From Haloferax litoreum (GTDB taxonomy: Archaea > Halobacteriota > Halobacteria > Halobacteriales > Haloferacaceae): 64,000 nt of DNA. Below, piece by piece: positions 43,762-51,951 of the stretch (position 1 is its first letter; the number at the start of each line of letters is the position of its first letter). The translations under genes and the position numbers were made by a program. A model generated the notes under the pieces. It was not told the origin of the DNA. It worked only from the letters and a program-made list of their open reading frames with translations, and searched no databases. Where the stretch lies: the NCBI RefSeq assembly GCF_009674605.1, contig NZ_WKJO01000001.1, positions 744,001-808,000 of the forward strand. Direction: 5' to 3'.

Positions 43762-44181
43762 ATGTCCGACTGCATCTTCTGCGCCATCGCCGGCGGCGAC
43801 ATCCCCGGCCGAATCGTCCACGAGACGGAACACTCGCTGGCATTCCTCGACGTGAACCCCCTCGCGCCGGGACACACGCTAGTCGTGCCGAAGGACCACT
43901 ACGCCCGCCTCGACGACTTGCCGGCCGAGGTTTCGGCGGACCTCTTCCGCACCGTCGACGAACTCGTCCCCCGCGTCGAGGAGGCAGTCGACGCTGACGC
44001 GGCGAACGTCGGTATCAACGACGGTCCCGCCGCCGGTCAGGAAGTCCAACACGTCCACGTCCACATCGTCCCCCGGTTCGAGGACGACGGCGGCAACCCC
44101 ATCCACGCCGTCGCCGGCGACGTGCCGGACCTCTCTGACGACGAGATGGACGACATCGAAGCGGCCATCTCGGAATCGTAA
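43762..44181 (+). CDS. HIT family nucleotide hydrolase
   Basis: The 139-residue protein carries the histidine triad HVHVHIVPR (H97, H99, H101) and the zinc-binding start SDCIFCAIAGG (C4, C7) of the Hint branch. Such enzymes hydrolyse AMP-linked phosphoramidates or dinucleoside polyphosphates. It is 95 bp upstream of the MinD-like gene, which has its own TATA box, so a functional link is not implied. Confidence 0.93.
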   Translation: MSDCIFCAIAGGDIPGRIVHETEHSLAFLDVNPLAPGHTLVVPKDHYARLDDLPAEVSADLFRTVDELVPRVEEAVDADAANVGINDGPAAGQEVQHVHVHIVPRFEDDGGNPIHAVAGDVPDLSDDEMDDIEAAISES

Positions 44182-44246
44182 GCGACTCGACTATTTTCGA
44201 GCGCGCCGGTCACTCTTGGTCTCAAAATCGATAGACTGACCGAAGG

Positions 44247-44253
44247 TATTAAT
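44247..44253 (+). promoter_or_regulatory. TATA box of the degenerate MinD-like gene
   Basis: TATTAAT is centred 27 bp before the ATG at 44277. Confidence 0.6.
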
Positions 44254-44276
44254 CTGAGGACCGGACCACTCGGCGT

Positions 44277-45008
44277 ATGTCAAATCCTACCACAGTAGCA
44301 CTCGTCGGCGCCACCGGTGGCGCGGGCACGACCCGACTCGCAGTGGAACTCGCGGCGGCCCTCGCAACCGACGACAACGACGTGGCCGTCCTCGACGCCG
44401 CGTTCGCGACGCAGGGACTCTCGGGCTACGTTTCGGGGACCCTCACCCCAGACATAACTGCGCTCGTCACCGACGAGGCGGACGAACGACTCGCGGCGGG
44501 TCTGGTCGACATCGAGACGTCGGCGTCGGGTCGCGTGGCAGTGTGCCCTGCCGCCGCGCCGTTCGAACGTCTCGCGCGTGCGATGACGCCCGACGCCGCG
44601 AAGGCCTTCGAGGGACGACTGGCCGAGGCGGCGAGCGAGTTCGACTTCGTCCTCGTGGATGCACCGCTCCTCGCGTCGAATCAGGCTATCGCCGCCGCGA
44701 CGAGGTGCGACCGGGTTGGACTCGTCGCACCGGCGACCGACCGCGGTGCCGACGCAATCGGCCGACTCACCGCGCGGGCGGCAGACGTTGGCGCAGACAT
44801 CGACGCCGTCGTCTCGACGTTCGGAGCACATCCCGACGCCGACGTCGCCGTCCCTGAGAGCGAATCGTGTGCCGTCACGGACGCACCGACGTGCCTCGAC
44901 GACGCCGAACTCGCGGCAGGTATCTCGTCGGTTGCTGCGGTCCTGTTGGACGTCGACCTCTCGTCGGTTGCCGAGTCAGGTGGCGTGTTCTCGAACATCG
45001 GTCGCTGA
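44277..45008 (+). CDS. MinD/ParA-like protein with degenerate P-loop
   Basis: The 243-residue protein has the overall ParA/MinD fold order: a glycine-rich loop (VALVGATGGAGTTRLA, residues 7-22), the A' strand VAVLDAAF, and Walker B FVLVDAPL. Both lysines of the deviant Walker A motif are replaced: T13 stands for the signature lysine and T18 for the P-loop lysine. ATP hydrolysis is therefore unlikely. The C-terminus lacks the amphipathic membrane helix of true MinD. It lies 1.7 kb from a canonical minD and may act as a partner or antagonist of it. Confidence 0.8.
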   Translation: MSNPTTVALVGATGGAGTTRLAVELAAALATDDNDVAVLDAAFATQGLSGYVSGTLTPDITALVTDEADERLAAGLVDIETSASGRVAVCPAAAPFERLARAMTPDAAKAFEGRLAEAASEFDFVLVDAPLLASNQAIAAATRCDRVGLVAPATDRGADAIGRLTARAADVGADIDAVVSTFGAHPDADVAVPESESCAVTDAPTCLDDAELAAGISSVAAVLLDVDLSSVAESGGVFSNIGR

Positions 45009-45116
45009 ATTCGGAGACTCGGGACCGTCGCTGTCTCGTTCGACTGCCGATTCGAGCAGACGACACTGTCGCTGCGAGCAGTGACGAAACGGGAGGTGGG
45101 GAGGCGAGTTCCCGTG

Positions 45117-45638
45117 TTAGAACTGTAAGTCTGTGACCGAACTCATGGTTTCGGCCAGTGAATCGCGCTTTGCGACGGCCGCATCGGAACGGTCCGTCAG
45201 CGCGCCCTCGACTGCTTCGGCGAGGGGGTCGATGGGGTCGTGCGTCTCGACGTACGTCGCGAGTGCGAACTCCGACGGCGCTGCCTGCGTCAATTCGAGG
45301 GCGTCGGCGCGCGAGACGTGTCCGTCGATCCAATCGCGGACGATTCGTCGCGCTTCGGGGGCAAGGGGGTTGACGCCCGCTTCACCACAGCAATGCAAGA
45401 CTTTCGCGGCCGTGACTGGAGCGACACCGGCGGCGCGCGCGCTGGCACCGATTGACGTCCCCGACCCGTGTGCTTCGACAACCCGCTCCGCTTCCGCAGG
45501 CGCACAGGGGAGCGCGTCTGCGTGCGTTTCGAACCGCTCGCGGAGGGAAACACCGGTATCGTCGACTGTCGGTACGCAACGCGGGCGCTGTTCGGTCGTC
45601 GTCGTCTCCACCTCGGCGGCGATATCCGACAGCCCCAT
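45117..45638 (-). CDS. Conserved haloarchaeal protein, helix-turn-helix-like
   Basis: The 173-residue protein is helical and acidic. Residues about 50-85 (EAHGSGTSIGASARAAGVAP, then VTAAKVLHCCGEAGV) look like a helix-turn-helix of the kind found in transposase-like or resolvase-like DNA-binding domains, with a vicinal cysteine pair. A TATA (TTTTACA, 45664-45670, minus) sits 26-30 bp before the ATG at 45638. It is divergent from tfb across a 162-bp spacer with a perfect palindrome. It may be a DNA-binding regulator; the function is not known. Confidence 0.72.
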   Translation of the reverse strand: MGLSDIAAEVETTTTEQRPRCVPTVDDTGVSLRERFETHADALPCAPAEAERVVEAHGSGTSIGASARAAGVAPVTAAKVLHCCGEAGVNPLAPEARRIVRDWIDGHVSRADALELTQAAPSEFALATYVETHDPIDPLAEAVEGALTDRSDAAVAKRDSLAETMSSVTDLQF

Positions 45639-45704
45639 CGCTCGGAGTTCTCGCCGTATCGTGTAAAAGCGTTGCTGTCGATTATCGATGTTGGTAATAG
45701 AACG

Positions 45705-45719
45705 TACCGGTTACCGGTA
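45705..45719. promoter_or_regulatory. Perfect palindrome between tfb and its divergent neighbour
   Basis: TACCGGT-T-ACCGGTA is a perfect 7-1-7 inverted repeat. It lies 35 bp beyond the minus-strand TATA and 46 bp before the tfb TATA, a good place for an operator acting on both genes. Confidence 0.5.
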
Positions 45720-45765
45720 TGCTTAGGCAGCCGCGAGACCCGATTCAGGGGTGTTTTGTCCCGTG

Positions 45766-45773
45766 TTTAAATA
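45766..45773 (+). promoter_or_regulatory. TATA box of tfb
   Basis: TTTAAATA predicts a transcript start at about 45797, next to GTG 45798 and ATG 45801. Confidence 0.65.
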
Positions 45774-45800
45774 CCCGTTCGCGACCGATTTTCAATTGTG

Positions 45801-46667
45801 ATGAGCAAGGCACGTTCCTCCCAGGGTTGCCCAGAATGCGACGGACACCTCGGCGTCGACGCCGGCGAGACGGTTTGTTCGGACTGCGGATTGGTCGTCT
45901 CGGAGTACCGCATCGACCACGGACCCGAGTGGCGGTCGTTTGCGGACGACGACCGCAACCCCGCCCGAACTGGCGCACCGCTAACCCGTTCGCGTCACGA
46001 CCGCGGCCTCTCGACCGAGATTGGCCGGTCGACGCGTATCAAAGGTCGCAAGCGTCGGCAGTTCGCACGCCTCCGTCGTCAACACAAGCGCGCGCAAATT
46101 TCGACCAAGCGCGAGCGGAATCAGGTGTACGCCTTCACCGAAATTCGCCGCGTGACGAGTGCCCTCTCGCTTCCGAATCACATCCGTGACCAAGCGTGCG
46201 CACTCTTCGAGTCTGCCCAGAACGAAGACCTCCTCCGCGGACGGTCGTTAGAAGGATTCGCCGCCGCCTGTGTCTACGCCGCGTGCCGCGTGGCCGGAAT
46301 CTCGCGGAGCGTCGAGGAGGTCTGCGAGGTGTCGAAGTCGACCGAGTCCGAGCACCACGCCGCCTACCGCGCACTCAACCGTGACCTCGGCCTCCCCGTC
46401 GCGCCGGCCGACCCCACCGAGTACCTCCCGCGCTTCGCGACGAAACTTGACGTCGACCGCACCGTCGAGCGACGTGCCCGCGAGTACGTCGCCGAAGCAC
46501 GGGAACGCGGCCTCGTCGCCGGGAAGAACCCCTGTGGGGTCGCCGCGGCGTGTCTCTACACCGCGGCCCGTGACCTCGGTGCGAACTGTACCCAGACCGC
46601 TGCTGCAGCGGTTGCCGACGTGACGCCCGTGACGCTCCGGAAGACGTACGTTGCCCTCCGCGACTGA
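45801..46667 (+). CDS. tfb: Transcription initiation factor TFB
   Basis: The 288-residue TFIIB homologue has an N-terminal zinc ribbon (C10, C13, C26, C29), the B-reader/linker region (DHGPEWRSFADDDRN, about 39-53; STRIKGRKRRQFARLRRQ) and two cyclin-fold repeats (about 100-190 and 200-288; GRSLEGFAAACVYAACRVAG, NPCGVAAACLYTAARDLGAN). It bridges TBP at the promoter and RNA polymerase. It is shorter than the main TFBs (about 310-330 residues), and haloarchaea use several TFBs with different promoter sets. It is convergent with the minD operon. Confidence 0.93.
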   Translation: MSKARSSQGCPECDGHLGVDAGETVCSDCGLVVSEYRIDHGPEWRSFADDDRNPARTGAPLTRSRHDRGLSTEIGRSTRIKGRKRRQFARLRRQHKRAQISTKRERNQVYAFTEIRRVTSALSLPNHIRDQACALFESAQNEDLLRGRSLEGFAAACVYAACRVAGISRSVEEVCEVSKSTESEHHAAYRALNRDLGLPVAPADPTEYLPRFATKLDVDRTVERRAREYVAEARERGLVAGKNPCGVAAACLYTAARDLGANCTQTAAAAVADVTPVTLRKTYVALRD

Positions 46668-46725
46668 GACTCTCGTTCACTCAGAATCGAATCACCAACA
46701 CCCGACCGACGACGACTCACCCTAC

Positions 46726-47388
46726 TTACTGACGACAGACGCGAACTGCGGACGCCAGTTCTCGAATCCGCGCACTGACGAGGCTATCGGGTGCCGACGA
46801 GACGACTGGCGTGAACTGCTCGACCGACGTACTGAGACGCGAGTCCGCGGGAATCGCCGTCGCAGGAGCACCCATGACGTTCGCGAAGGCGTCGAGTGGT
46901 GGGTCGTCGACGACGCGGTTGACCGCGATAGCGGCGAGTCCGCAGTCGAGTTCACGTGCGAGTTCACGGGTCCGAACCGCATCAGCGAGGGCGTAGCGCT
47001 TCGGTGATGCGACGACGAGGCAGGCGTCGGCGACGGCGAGGGGGACGCCCGCATCGGCCCGCATCCCGGCCGGGCAGTCGACGACGACGTCGCCGTAAGT
47101 GGCCTCGACGGCACGGAGCGTGTCGGCGAGTCGACGCACGTCCGCCGCCCGCGCACCGGCGAGCGTCCGCCCGCACGGGAGTAGCCTGACCGGTGCGCCC
47201 TCGCGGACCGCCTCTATCGGGTCGGCACGACCAGCGAGAACGTCGTGTAAGTCCGGTCCCGGTGCGTACGGGAGGTTCGCCATCCCGAGGTCGGCGTCCA
47301 CGACGACAGCGTCCAACGCCGCACCGAGTTCGAACGAGAGCGTCGACTTTCCGACGCCACCCTTCCCGGAGACGACGGCGAGAATCAC
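46726..47388 (-). CDS. minD: MinD-family ATPase
   Basis: The 220-residue protein starts at GTG and has an intact deviant Walker A motif SGKGGVGKST (K9 and K14), DADLGMANLPYAPG and VVVDCPAGM (Walker B). MinD/ParA ATPases dimerise on ATP and position proteins at poles or on membranes; Haloferax has several MinD homologues that affect motility and chemotaxis arrays rather than division. No clear C-terminal membrane-targeting helix is seen. Its start overlaps the stop of the upstream gene (GTGA), the last link of a five-gene cluster of unknown genes. Confidence 0.85.
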   Translation of the reverse strand: MILAVVSGKGGVGKSTLSFELGAALDAVVVDADLGMANLPYAPGPDLHDVLAGRADPIEAVREGAPVRLLPCGRTLAGARAADVRRLADTLRAVEATYGDVVVDCPAGMRADAGVPLAVADACLVVASPKRYALADAVRTRELARELDCGLAAIAVNRVVDDPPLDAFANVMGAPATAIPADSRLSTSVEQFTPVVSSAPDSLVSARIRELASAVRVCRQ

Positions 47389-48236
47389 GCGATACTCCGA
47401 AGTGCGTCCACGTCTGGGTCGGCGTCGGCCGCCCGGTCGGCGAGTTTCGTCGCTCGCTCGGCGAGACGCCGAAGGCGCGCACGGTCGGCAGCGAGTGAGT
47501 CGAGTGTCGCGACACGTACCGACGAGTGTTCGAGCACGCTCGCGGCCTCACGAACTGATGCCCCGTCGAGTCGTTCGGCCAGCGAGATGCGGCGTTCTGC
47601 GGCGGCGAGGAACGACACGAAGTCGTCGTCGAGAGAGTGAGTCGGCGACGACCCACAGTCGTCGAGGGTGTCATCGATGGCGGCAGCGACGTCGTCGTCG
47701 GTCGATTCGTGTGGACTGTCGACCGAGTCGTGTTTTTCGTCTACTCCCTCGTTCTGCTCGAATCTCTCCTCACTCTCGGTGTCTCCTTCCTCGTCCTCGC
47801 TGCTGGCATCGACCTTACTGTTCGGCAGTGCAGTGTCGCGTGTCACCACCGGAACCGCATCTGCGGGTGGGCACGCCGCACCGAGTGTTCGGATTGCAGC
47901 GTCGGGTGTCGCAGTCACAGACGCGTCTGTCTCAGACGCCCTTCCGAGAGCCGTCACCGCGACGACGGCCGAGTGGTCTGAGTCGTCGTCGAGTGAGAAA
48001 TCGCCATCTACCGGACAGGCGTACCCGAGGGCGACTGTTGAATCGGCGGGAACGACGCCGTCGAATCCGGTGTCGTCCCATCCGGGTTCCGGGACGCCCC
48101 CACGACGCGGCGGGAGCACCAGCCCGTCGAGTCGGTTTCGAAGGCGAACACGTTGGGCGACCGGCGCGGGGTTGTCGAGCCGAACGGTCACGAGGACGAT
48201 ACCGTCGGTGAGTGAGAGGTCGACAGTCGAGTGCAT
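47385..48236 (-). CDS. Conserved haloarchaeal protein of the minD cluster
   Basis: The 283-residue protein has an N-terminal beta-rich domain (about 1-115; LTDGIVLVTVRLDNPAPVAQ, then RVRLRNRLDGLVLPPRR), an acidic disordered middle (about 140-205) and a C-terminal helical domain (about 210-283; FLAAAERRISLAERLDGASV). Function unknown. A TATA box in a palindrome sits 26 bp before its ATG, so it can be transcribed with minD from an internal promoter. Coupling to minD by overlapping stop and start suggests the two proteins act together. Confidence 0.8.
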   Translation of the reverse strand: MHSTVDLSLTDGIVLVTVRLDNPAPVAQRVRLRNRLDGLVLPPRRGGVPEPGWDDTGFDGVVPADSTVALGYACPVDGDFSLDDDSDHSAVVAVTALGRASETDASVTATPDAAIRTLGAACPPADAVPVVTRDTALPNSKVDASSEDEEGDTESEERFEQNEGVDEKHDSVDSPHESTDDDVAAAIDDTLDDCGSSPTHSLDDDFVSFLAAAERRISLAERLDGASVREAASVLEHSSVRVATLDSLAADRARLRRLAERATKLADRAADADPDVDALRSIA

Positions 48237-48253
48237 ATCGGGGATGGCCTCGT

Positions 48254-48271
48254 GTTCGTATATAAACGAAC
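48254..48271 (-). promoter_or_regulatory. Internal promoter of the minD cluster inside a palindrome
   Basis: GTTCGT-ATATAA-ACGAAC has 6-bp perfect arms flanking the TATA sequence. Its centre is 26 bp before the ATG at 48236. A protein bound to the palindrome would block TBP, so this looks like a repressible promoter for the unknown gene plus minD. Confidence 0.55.
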
Positions 48272-48283
48272 GGCCGCGACGCC

Positions 48284-49126
48284 TCACACCCAGATGACCG
48301 GCGTCCCGAGACGGCGCGCCGCAGTCTTGACGTCGGGGAAGAACCGACACGTCGAGACGACTGGCGCGTCGAGGTCGGCCATGGTGATAGCCGCGAGTGA
48401 CACGACGACCGGGTCTACGGGAGTTCTCCCTGAGCAGTCCGGTTCGAGGTCGCGGACCACCGCGTCGAATTCGTCTCCTAACACGTCCACGAAGTAAGCA
48501 CGAGCATCCCGCCGCCGGTTCGCTATCGCGTCGCTGAGGCGGAGTCGCTCGTCTCGGCTATCGCGGGTCCGACGCGCACCGCGTTCGAGTGCGTCGAGTC
48601 GCTGTTCGGCGGCGATACGTTCGGTCTCGACTTCGGAGAGTTTCGTCGTCACGTCGACGAGTTCTGACCGAGTGGCAGCGATAGCCTCGTCGTCGCCAGC
48701 CTCACGGTGGGCGTTCAACCGGCCCCGAAGCGTCGCCGCACGCTCCCGGAGACGAGTCTCGTCGTCTCCCGCGTCGGCGACCCGGCGGCGTGCCGTGCGA
48801 CGTTGCTGGACGGTCGACGCGTCGTCACTCGCCGTGTGCTCGGCGAGACGCGCTTCGAGTCGGCCGAGTTCGTCGTCGACGCCGGTCTCCATCCCCCGAG
48901 AGCGACCGACTGCGGCGAGCACGTGGCCACGTGTCGGGTTCGAAAGTGGGACACGGGCGAGTCTGTCGTGAGATGGTCCCGGTTCGGGACACTCGATTCG
49001 CAGGCCATCTTCCGTCGGGCCGGGTTCACGAATCGCAGAGAGGATAGAATCAGTGGTAACGTCGAACACCGAGAGGTCGATACCCCGACCGGTACGGACA
49101 GTTCCATCGGGAAGGGAGACCTTCAT
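48284..49126 (-). CDS. Conserved coiled-coil protein of the minD cluster
   Basis: The 280-residue protein begins with a small beta domain (MKVSLPDGTVRTGRGIDLSV) and has a long charged helical middle (about 82-205; LGRLEARLAEH, RLRERAATLRGRLNAHREAG, VDVTTKLSEVETERIAAEQR) predicted to form coiled coils. The C-terminal domain (about 215-280) ends in MADLDAPVVSTCRFFPDVKT. It overlaps the upstream gene by 4 bp. I think it is haloarchaea-specific. A filament- or scaffold-like role is speculation from the coiled coil. Confidence 0.78.
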   Translation of the reverse strand: MKVSLPDGTVRTGRGIDLSVFDVTTDSILSAIREPGPTEDGLRIECPEPGPSHDRLARVPLSNPTRGHVLAAVGRSRGMETGVDDELGRLEARLAEHTASDDASTVQQRRTARRRVADAGDDETRLRERAATLRGRLNAHREAGDDEAIAATRSELVDVTTKLSEVETERIAAEQRLDALERGARRTRDSRDERLRLSDAIANRRRDARAYFVDVLGDEFDAVVRDLEPDCSGRTPVDPVVVSLAAITMADLDAPVVSTCRFFPDVKTAARRLGTPVIWV

Positions 49127-49461
49127 AGCTCTCTATCACGCATCGCGTCGGCAGACGGATGGTCGGTTCCCACGGCGAACTTGCTGTACGGCGTCGCTGG
49201 CGACTCGCGTGACTCGTAGGCCTCGGCAGCGTTCCGGACAGATTCGGGGACGGCAGCGAACTCGTTGAATGGTTCCGTCTGTTCGATTTGTACGTCGGCG
49301 TCGTGCTTCTCACGGAGGCGAAGCGCGAGGAAAGCGGCCAACTCCGTCTCTTCGAACAGGGCGGCACGCCCGAGTCGGCGGACGACGACGTCCTCGTGAG
49401 TCCGGCAGATGTTTCGAAGCGTCGTCCGCGCCGCCTGCGAGTAAGTCACGACCAACAGCAC
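49123..49461 (-). CDS. Small conserved haloarchaeal protein of the minD cluster
   Basis: The 112-residue protein starts at GTG (MLLVVTYSQAARTTLRNICR) and has an alternating helix/strand pattern (LGRAALFEETELAAFLALRL). There is no motif I recognise. Its stop overlaps the next gene start (ATGA). It likely works with the downstream unknown proteins and MinD. Confidence 0.72.
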   Translation of the reverse strand: MLLVVTYSQAARTTLRNICRTHEDVVVRRLGRAALFEETELAAFLALRLREKHDADVQIEQTEPFNEFAAVPESVRNAAEAYESRESPATPYSKFAVGTDHPSADAMRDREL

Positions 49462-49515
49462 TGCGTGTCGGTCACAGAGTCGGAAGAAAAATCGTTCGAC
49501 AGCGCCCGAACGGTC

Positions 49516-49818
49516 TCAGACGCGTTCGACGGAGAACGTCACGTCGTCCGCGGCATCCGTACTGTCGGCCAGCAAGTCTGCGACGCGTGTCCGCGCGTCG
49601 TCCTCGCTCGCTGCAAGCACGACGAGACCGTCTGCACGCTCGTCGCCGACGGCTTTCCACGCGTCGAGCGTCGCGTCGCCCGTGTCCGTCTCGAATTCGG
49701 TCGCGAACGTTCGGAGGACGGTCACGACGCGTCGTTCTGTGCTGGCGAGGTCAGATTCACCCGACTCGAAGTCGCGGATGGCGTCTTCGATGTTTCGGAT
49801 GGCAGAGATTCGGTCCAT
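49516..49818 (-). CDS. Small acidic protein heading the minD cluster
   Basis: The 100-residue protein (MDRISAIRNIEDAIRDFESG at the start) has an N-terminal helical region and a C-terminal strand/helix region (GLVVLAASEDDARTRVADLL, then VTFSVERV). It is 54 bp upstream of the next cluster gene on the same strand. Function unknown; probably the first gene of the operon. Confidence 0.72.
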   Translation of the reverse strand: MDRISAIRNIEDAIRDFESGESDLASTERRVVTVLRTFATEFETDTGDATLDAWKAVGDERADGLVVLAASEDDARTRVADLLADSTDAADDVTFSVERV

Positions 49819-49891
49819 TCAGTCGTCTACCCGTTGGGTTACGCTCCACTAAGTTCGTCGGTTCAGTGCATCTACGAGGGCGACGAACGCC

Positions 49892-51013
49892 TCACGTTCG
49901 CTCCTCGGGAAGTTCGTCGAAGAACGCCGGAACGATGGGAACCCGTTCCATCACGAGGTCACAACTCTCGAACGCGGTTCTCGCCTCGTCCTCTTTGTCG
50001 GTTTGGCGTTCGGGAATGTCGAGGTCACCGGCAGTCGCCGCTTCGCCGAGGACGTCGCTCCCCTGTGCGAGTGCATCGGACAGACAGACGAAGTCTGCGA
50101 GAGGGGTTTCGAGGGCGACGATGGGGTCGAGGTCAGAGAGGGCTTCGGAGACGTCTTCGAACGCGACGGCGGCGCGGAAGAACGTCTCAGTCGCGTCTTC
50201 GTAGCTACTTCCGAGGTACTCGTCGAACCCACGCTGGAGTCGGTTGATGGCATTCCGCATCGTGAGTAGCATCTCTCCAAACGTGTCGAACTGTGTGAGT
50301 TCGGCCTCGAGCGAATCGACTTTGCGCGTGTAGTCGTCCGGTGTGAGTTCGGTGATGGCGTCCAAACTGCTCGCGTCTGATTCGTCCAGCAGACTGTCGA
50401 ACGACTCTGTAGCCTCGTCGAGCGCATCGCCGATTTGGGCGACTTGTGTGTCGATTCGGCCGTACTCGGCGTCGTAGAACCGTGACACCGCGTTGTTCGT
50501 CCGAAGAAGAACCTGATTGAGACGTTCGTGCGTCCGCCCGGTCCACCAGAGGAACCAGTGGGCCTGTCGGAGTTGGGTGCGGCGTCGCTGTTGTGCTTGG
50601 TCCAACTCGAACTGTTCGAGGGTCCCGAGGTGACCGCGGGCGTCGAAGAGCGAGTCGGAAACGTCGTCGAAGGGGAACGAAATCGCCGCGTTCAGGTCGT
50701 GGAACCCACCATCTGGTGCCGCAACACCGGCGAAGGCCCTGACCGCGGCATCGAGGTCCTCCTGGACGAGCGTGAGAATCCGGTCGACTCTGTCGGGTTC
50801 TTCGGTCGTCGTCTCTTCTGTCGTCGGTTCCGCCGTCGTCTCCGGCGTCTCGGTCTCGGTCGGTGGCGTGGGTGACTCGGTCATCGGCGACGGCGTCTCA
50901 GTCGTCGATTGCGTCGTCGTGGGGGGACTCGTGGTCGTCTCAGTCGTGTCCTGCGTAGAACACCCGGCGAGGAAGAGGAGGCCGGAGGCCGAGAGGAAGG
51001 CTCGACGGTTCAT
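49892..51013 (-). CDS. Lipoprotein with Thr/Pro-rich stalk and helical domain
   Basis: The 373-residue precursor has a short signal with lipobox LAGC (C18; MNRRAFLSASGLLFLAGCST) and a stalk of about 55 residues of Thr, Pro, Ser and Glu, likely O-glycosylated. The rest (about 75-373) is a mostly helical domain with no motif I recognise. The double arginine suggests Tat export. It should be displayed on the cell surface. A TATA-like TATGTAAT lies about 25 bp before the ATG (around 51034-51041). It is 74 bp upstream of the minD cluster, on the same strand. Confidence 0.8.
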   Translation of the reverse strand: MNRRAFLSASGLLFLAGCSTQDTTETTTSPPTTTQSTTETPSPMTESPTPPTETETPETTAEPTTEETTTEEPDRVDRILTLVQEDLDAAVRAFAGVAAPDGGFHDLNAAISFPFDDVSDSLFDARGHLGTLEQFELDQAQQRRRTQLRQAHWFLWWTGRTHERLNQVLLRTNNAVSRFYDAEYGRIDTQVAQIGDALDEATESFDSLLDESDASSLDAITELTPDDYTRKVDSLEAELTQFDTFGEMLLTMRNAINRLQRGFDEYLGSSYEDATETFFRAAVAFEDVSEALSDLDPIVALETPLADFVCLSDALAQGSDVLGEAATAGDLDIPERQTDKEDEARTAFESCDLVMERVPIVPAFFDELPEERT

Positions 51014-51240
51014 GTGTATTACATGACTTTCTGATTACATAGTATTGCTGGTTGAAATTAATTGTCGGTTCGTAGGAATATCAGTCGAAAGTGAACGTGA
51101 GATTCGGAAGAAGCGATGACTGACACTCGCGCGTTCGAACCGGGACACACGCATCGACTCGACTCCTATCGGGGGCAAACCGGTCCCTCTCGAGGACTCC
51201 CTTCACCCTACCAGAGTCGCCTCGTCCCCGTATGGGGGCG

Positions 51241-51951
51241 TCACGGCTCTGCTCGCATGCGAGGGGGGAGTGTCTCGACGAACTCGGCGAGTCCGAACCA
51301 CCTGTCCCCTGCGTACGTCACCTCACCGCTGGTGGTGTCGTAGTCGACGAGGCCGACCTTGGCGAGGACGGGCAGGTGGACGTGGTGGAGTGTGATTTCC
51401 ACGTCCGCTTTCGTCTCACTTCGACGCTCCGAGGTGCCGCCGGACTCCCGAACCGACGATTCGACCAGCCTCGAAGCCAGAGACGTCAGTGTCAGCGTCG
51501 GACCCGCGTTCGCCAGCAGTGAGAGCACTTCTCCTCGCCGTCTGTCTCGATGGACGGCCGCAACTGCGGCCCACACGTCTTGGTCAACCGACCGAAGGAG
51601 GTGCGTGGTCAGTGGACCACCATAGATGTCGGGGTGCAAGTTGGGTGTGAGAACGTCGTTGTCACGGGGTCCCGAAACGAGTCCGGCGGTTTGGAGCTTC
51701 GGAATGTGGGTGTGCCGGAGAACAGCACTCGTTGCGTGCAGACCGTGGGTATCGTCGTCAGGATACGACTTCTCGGATTGCTGGGTGAGTTCGGACGCGA
51801 GTTCGTCGAATTCGACTGCCCTCCGCTTCAACACCACTCCGAGTACCCGCCGGCGGACTGGAGATTCGAGTGCTCGAATCGTCGTCGGGGAACACGAACA
51901 CACGTCGAGCGACAGGGGGTGGTAGTCGGACGGACGAGGGCCAGAACTCAT
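51241..51951 (-). CDS. Protein with two DUF7344-like winged-helix domains
   Basis: The 236-residue protein contains two similar segments (about 30-110 and 128-225), each opening with a helix of the type IRALESPVRRRVLGVVLKRR or DQDVWAAVAAVHRDRRRGEV and ending LRHTHIPKLQTAGLV or LHHVHLPVLAKVGLVDYDTT. This is the signature of the haloarchaeal DUF7344 winged-helix fold, in which a helix-turn-helix is followed by a wing. A regulatory role is inferred. A TATA (TAATATATT, about 51996-52004, minus) lies about 49 bp upstream. Confidence 0.82.
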   Translation of the reverse strand: MSSGPRPSDYHPLSLDVCSCSPTTIRALESPVRRRVLGVVLKRRAVEFDELASELTQQSEKSYPDDDTHGLHATSAVLRHTHIPKLQTAGLVSGPRDNDVLTPNLHPDIYGGPLTTHLLRSVDQDVWAAVAAVHRDRRRGEVLSLLANAGPTLTLTSLASRLVESSVRESGGTSERRSETKADVEITLHHVHLPVLAKVGLVDYDTTSGEVTYAGDRWFGLAEFVETLPPRMRAEP

